The notes under the pieces were generated by a model. That model did not search any database, was not told the DNA's origin, and worked only from the letters and a program-made list of their open reading frames with translations. 8,780 bases of DNA from Candidatus Profundicultor aquiphilus (GTDB lineage: Bacteria; Atribacterota; Atribacteria; Atribacterales; Caldatribacteriaceae). Position numbers and translations under genes: made by a program. The stretch spans positions 1 through 8,780 of the forward strand of contig JABUEZ010000072.1 in assembly GCA_013314795.1 (NCBI GenBank), in the 5' to 3' direction. Shown here piece after piece: positions 6,447-8,780 of this stretch (its first letter is position 1; the number at the start of each line of letters is the position of its first letter).

Positions 6447-6567
6447 TACCTCTATTCAGCCTCAGGATGGTCACCTCTTTGTTTTCCACAATGCTTAAAG
6501 ATATCAAATCACTGGGGAAAAATAAAGTGAAGAGAGACTACAAACCGGCAGGTTCCCATCGCTGCCT

Positions 6568-6592
6568 TACCTGGTTCTCTTCAACCAAGGTA
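6568..6592 (-). promoter_or_regulatory. Candidate hairpin or operator
   Basis: On the minus strand TACCTTGGTT, a six-base loop GAAGAG, and AACCAGGTA form a 9-bp stem with one bulged base. No T-run follows on either strand, so it is not an ordinary intrinsic terminator. It could be a regulator binding site or a leader RNA hairpin; the sequence does not distinguish these. Confidence 0.35.
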
Positions 6593-6637
6593 CTCTCCTT
6601 TCCAATCCTCAAAAAACCAAGAAAAAGCCAACTTCCC

Positions 6638-6685
6638 AGAGGCACAAAAGACGTTCCCATTTTGATTCTCAATCAGAACGCCTCT
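6638..6685 (-). repeat. Nested interrupted inverted repeat downstream of the YjbQ gene
   Basis: On the + strand, AATCA, GAAC and GCCTCT run without a break at 6671-6685. Each has its complement in nested order on the left: TGATT (6663-6667), GTTC (6653-6656) and AGAGGC (6638-6643), with a three-base terminal loop. All 15 bases of the right arm pair, while the left arm has gaps of six and nine bases. Two T-rich stretches follow on the minus strand (6611-6627), so a weak terminator for the transporter transcript is one possible reading. Confidence 0.3.
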
Positions 6686-6686
6686 T

Positions 6687-6696
6687 CGTTATAACG
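6687..6696. repeat. Perfect 10-bp palindrome at the YjbQ stop
   Basis: CGTTATAACG is its own reverse complement and spans the TAA stop of the YjbQ gene (6689-6691). A palindrome this short may be coincidence, but it sits at the border of the gap that separates the two gene groups. Confidence 0.3.
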
Positions 6697-7066
6697 CTGG
6701 AATAACTAGCACGTACACCGAGCGCGCCTTTGGCCCATTAAATTCATAGAAATAAATCCGCTGCCCCTCGCCCAGAAGGAGTTTCCCGTTTACAGCGATG
6801 AGCACTTCGGTCGGAGCAACAAATGCTGCCCCAGTCTGGGGTTCTTCAAATCCGTTTTCTTCTCGCAACACCTTTTTTAACAGGCGATTCAAGGGTGGCT
6901 CCTCCGGTGTCGCACCCTGAATATTCACGGCCGCATCGGAATGCGGCACATAGACAAAAATCCCTGCTTCGCGGGCCCGCGATTCCTGCACCACACCCTC
7001 CACAAGGGCCGTGATATCAATGGCTTCTTCCTTTTTGGTGGTCATCACGGTGATCTCGCGAAACAT
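6689..7066 (-). CDS. Divergent YjbQ (UPF0047) family protein
   Basis: The 125-residue product has the YjbQ fold pattern. It starts with an N-terminal strand then EAIDITALVEGVVQES (~14-29), AGIFVYVPHSDAAVNIQG (~34-51), a helix with LNRLLKKVL, NGFEE, and the closing NGKLLLGEGQRIYFYEFNGP (~93-112) before a final strand. YjbQ proteins are ~130-140 residues; some have been described as having weak thiamine-phosphate synthase activity, but the physiological role is unsettled. Here the usual HTTAAV motif reads HSDAAV. The conserved segment around NSDAHIKASLLG is missing and replaced by a short TGAAFVAP, so the normal active-site residues are altered and the protein is about ten residues short. The ATG start has GGGAGG at good spacing. 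It begins 18 bases after the second permease gene, so it is co-transcribed with the transporter. Family is fairly sure; a conserved enzymatic function is doubtful. Confidence 0.8.
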   Translation of the reverse strand: MFREITVMTTKKEEAIDITALVEGVVQESRAREAGIFVYVPHSDAAVNIQGATPEEPPLNRLLKKVLREENGFEEPQTGAAFVAPTEVLIAVNGKLLLGEGQRIYFYEFNGPKARSVYVLVIPAL

Positions 7067-7084
7067 CCCGTTTCCTCCCTTCCT

Positions 7085-7927
7085 CTATCCTTTGACTGCC
7101 CCAAAAGTGAGACCCCGAATGAGGTACCGTTGCATCAGGAGAGAAAAAAGAATAACCGGAAGCATGGTTACAATTCCCGCCGCAGAAAGTGGCCCCCAGG
7201 CAATACGCCACCCGGTGATAAATCGCCCAAGATAAATGGGCAAGGTCTGGGCCTCTTTACCGGTGGTGAGAACCAGAGCCATCAGGAACTCACCCCAGCT
7301 CTGGATAAAAGCAAGGGTGGCCACCGCCGCCAGTCCCGGAGCGCTTAAGGGAAGGACCACCCGCAGAAACGTCTGCCAGGAATTCGCTCCATCCACAAAA
7401 GATGCTTCGTCCAGTTCCCGCGGAATCTCGTTAAAGAAGGTGAGCAAAATCCAGGTGCTGAAAGGAGTGGTAAAGACAAGATGGGAAAGAACCAGAGCCC
7501 ACCAGGTGTTGATGAGATGGAGACGACTGAAAATGACATAGAGGGGAAGCGCTGAAGCAATGGGCGGTAACATCCGGATGGAGATAATCCAGGATACAAA
7601 CCCCATTCCACCGGTCTTGAAACGAGAAATCGCATAGGAGGACAATGCCGCAATGACTGTGGAAAGACAGGCCACCAGAAGTGCCACGATAACGCTGTTG
7701 CGAAGATACGGAGTGATCGTGGCGATGGCGGTAGTGGCACTCCCAAAAAACCCTCCCTCCAAACCCAGAAAATTTCCCAGCGTGGGCCGAAAGAGAAAAG
7801 AGGGAGGCCAGGAAAACCAGTCTTCGCTCCTTTTAAAGGCGGTGGTCACCAGCCAGTATATGGGGAAGAGAAAGAAAAAAAGCACTATTCCCACGATTAT
7901 TCCCTTGATAACTCGTATTCCGCACAT
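7085..7927 (-). CDS. Carbohydrate ABC transporter permease, MalG/UgpE-like
   Basis: This inner-membrane subunit of a CUT1-type ABC importer forms half of the translocation channel for a sugar or oligosaccharide. The 280-residue product has about six hydrophobic helices, starting with IIVGIVLFFFLFPIYWLV (~10-27), a periplasmic stretch with a WPPSFLFRPTLGNF pattern typical of the group (~40-53), then LRNSVIVALLVACLSTVIAA. The cytoplasmic EAA loop that contacts the ATPase is ELDEASFVDGANSWQTFLRV followed by LPL (~171-193), with the expected EA---DG spacing. The ending QRYLIRGLTFGAVKG is the standard C-terminus of MalG-like permeases. A strong GGAGGG site is four bases before the ATG. It lies nine bases after the companion permease and is plainly in the same operon. 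Substrate is not readable from permease sequence. Confidence 0.95.
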   Translation of the reverse strand: MCGIRVIKGIIVGIVLFFFLFPIYWLVTTAFKRSEDWFSWPPSFLFRPTLGNFLGLEGGFFGSATTAIATITPYLRNSVIVALLVACLSTVIAALSSYAISRFKTGGMGFVSWIISIRMLPPIASALPLYVIFSRLHLINTWWALVLSHLVFTTPFSTWILLTFFNEIPRELDEASFVDGANSWQTFLRVVLPLSAPGLAAVATLAFIQSWGEFLMALVLTTGKEAQTLPIYLGRFITGWRIAWGPLSAAGIVTMLPVILFSLLMQRYLIRGLTFGAVKG

Positions 7928-7936
7928 CGTTCCCTC

Positions 7937-8780
7937 CTATAACCCCAGAGTTTCTTTCAGGCGGACCGTACGAATAAGGATATTGGTGAGAATGGTAATC
8001 GCCACAAGTAAAAGCATACTCAGCGCCGACGCATACCCGATGTCCCAGCCAAAGGAGACTCCCACTTTATAAATGTAAAAACTGTACGAGTGGGTGGCAG
8101 ACCCCGGCCCACCGAAGGTGACCATGTAGACAATATCAAAAATCTTCAGGGCATCGATGAGACGAATGATGAGTACCACCCAGACCAAAGGTCGAAGCAA
8201 AGGCAACTCGATGTACCGCAAGGCACTGAGGCCACTTGCCCCATCAACCAAGCTGGCCTCTACCACGTCCCGGGGAATGGACTGTAATCCGGCGTACAGC
8301 ACCAGAAACACGAAAGGCGTCCACTGCCACACATCGATAAGAACCACTCCCAAACGGGAGAAAGACTGAGTTCCCAACCAGGATATTTTGGAAATCCCCA
8401 GAAGGGATAGGAAGTAGTTAATCGGACCGAACTCAAAGTTGTAGAGCATCTTCCAGGCAATCCCCGCCACCACGGCGGGAACCATCATGGGCGTAAGAAG
8501 TACACTCCGAAAAACTTTCTCTCCGAAGAAATCGCGCAGCAAAAAGGCAATGCCAATTCCCAGAAGAATTTCCAGGGGCACCGCAGTGACCAGGAGGAGC
8601 ACGGTAAAATTGACGCTGGAACGAGCGGTTCGATCCCGCCATATTTCCTGGTAATTCGCAAGACCGATAAACTCCGGTTTTTCCCAAGAAGCCAAATTGT
8701 AGCGGTGGAAAGACATGTAAATCATGTAAGCAAAGGGGTACATGGTAAGGCCCAGAAACACAAGGAGCAAAGGAAGAACC
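7937..8780 (-). CDS. Carbohydrate ABC transporter permease, MalF/UgpA-like, start beyond window
   Basis: This is the other channel subunit of the sugar importer. The frame stays open to the window end, reading VLPLLLVFLGLTMYPFAYMI, so the first membrane helix is only partly visible. A TTG at 8768-8770 is inside that helix and is not a credible start. Downstream are NYQEIWRD (the usual loop after helix 1), helix segments such as FTVLLLVTAVPLEILLGIGI, FRSVLLTPMMVPAVVAGIAW, and an EAA loop EASLVDGASGLSALRYIELP then LLRP, with the conserved EA---DGA and Pro. The FGGPGSATHSYSFYIY segment near the C-terminus is characteristic of UgpA-like permeases. The ATPase and substrate-binding protein are not in the window; the binding protein would be expected just beyond the right edge. 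Confidence 0.94.
   Translation of the reverse strand, partial: VLPLLLVFLGLTMYPFAYMIYMSFHRYNLASWEKPEFIGLANYQEIWRDRTARSSVNFTVLLLVTAVPLEILLGIGIAFLLRDFFGEKVFRSVLLTPMMVPAVVAGIAWKMLYNFEFGPINYFLSLLGISKISWLGTQSFSRLGVVLIDVWQWTPFVFLVLYAGLQSIPRDVVEASLVDGASGLSALRYIELPLLRPLVWVVLIIRLIDALKIFDIVYMVTFGGPGSATHSYSFYIYKVGVSFGWDIGYASALSMLLLVAITILTNILIRTVRLKETLGL

Larger units (their letters stand above)
6435..6688 (-). other. 254-bp intergenic gap with several dyads, likely leader/regulatory region of the kinase operon
   Basis: This is the only sizeable non-coding gap in the window and it splits the minus-strand block into transporter/YjbQ and catabolic halves. Its 3' part holds the kinase ribosome site. It contains a 9-bp stem with one bulged base (6568-6592), an alternative partner for one arm (6543-6553), a nested interrupted inverted repeat (6638-6685) and, overlapping the YjbQ stop, the palindrome CGTTATAACG. 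I could not find a convincing -35/-10 pair on either strand, nor a hairpin directly followed by a T-run. A short minus-strand ORF (6538-6660, 40 codons) is present but unsupported. An internal promoter or an attenuator-like leader is the likeliest content, by inference from position and symmetry only. Confidence 0.5.

Noticed and set aside
6481..6540. Sigma-70 promoter candidates (TTTATT or TTGATA elements) before the kinase
   Set aside because: No -35 and -10 pair with acceptable match and 16-18 base spacing was found.
6467..6694. Plus-strand 75-codon ORF across the intergenic gap
   Set aside because: It has no ribosome site, no recognisable domain, and runs antisense into the YjbQ stop; likely chance.
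1..8780. CRISPR array, tRNA, rRNA, insertion sequence or defence system
   Set aside because: No direct repeats with spacers, no tRNA cloverleaf, no transposase or nuclease signatures were seen on either strand.

Overview
The window carries two gene blocks that converge on each other near position 2808. It looks like a mid-GC, probably anaerobic, sugar-using bacterium. A GerMN-domain protein beside a cell-wall amidase, RNase PH and an XTP pyrophosphatase is a neighbourhood familiar from Bacillota and relatives. The sugar ABC permeases, HpcH-type aldolase and GatZ/KbaZ-like protein would suit a fermentative, possibly thermophilic lineage (Bacillota or Atribacterota-like). This placement is a guess from gene content, not a phylogeny.

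Left block, + strand (1-2810): the C-terminal part of an N-acetylmuramoyl-L-alanine amidase whose start lies outside the window, a membrane-anchored GerMN-domain protein, RNase PH (rph), and a RdgB/Ham1-type XTP/dITP pyrophosphatase. The genes overlap or lie within 50 bp of each other and look like one operon covering cell-wall, tRNA-processing and nucleotide-pool housekeeping.

Right block, - strand (8780 down to 2807): two carbohydrate ABC transporter permeases (MalF/UgpA-like, cut by the window end, and MalG/UgpE-like), a divergent YjbQ-family protein, a 254-bp gap with several dyad symmetries, then a PfkB sugar kinase, a GatZ/KbaZ-like protein (class II tagatose-bisphosphate aldolase 'non-catalytic subunit' family), an HpcH/HpaI-family aldolase and a macro-domain ADP-ribose hydrolase-like protein. 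The likely theme is import of a carbohydrate, phosphorylation of a keto-sugar or sugar acid, and its epimerisation or aldol cleavage. The substrate cannot be read from the sequence. The substrate-binding protein and any dedicated ATPase would lie beyond the right edge, if present.

The points most worth a second look are: a GatZ-like protein with no GatY partner in sight but with an HpcH aldolase next to it; an HpcH gene whose conserved N-terminus has no ATG, GTG or TTG start; a TTG-initiated, translationally coupled kinase/GatZ junction; a YjbQ protein that has lost its usual conserved residues; and mutually exclusive hairpins in the gap before the kinase. I see no rRNA, tRNA, CRISPR array, insertion sequence or clear defence system.
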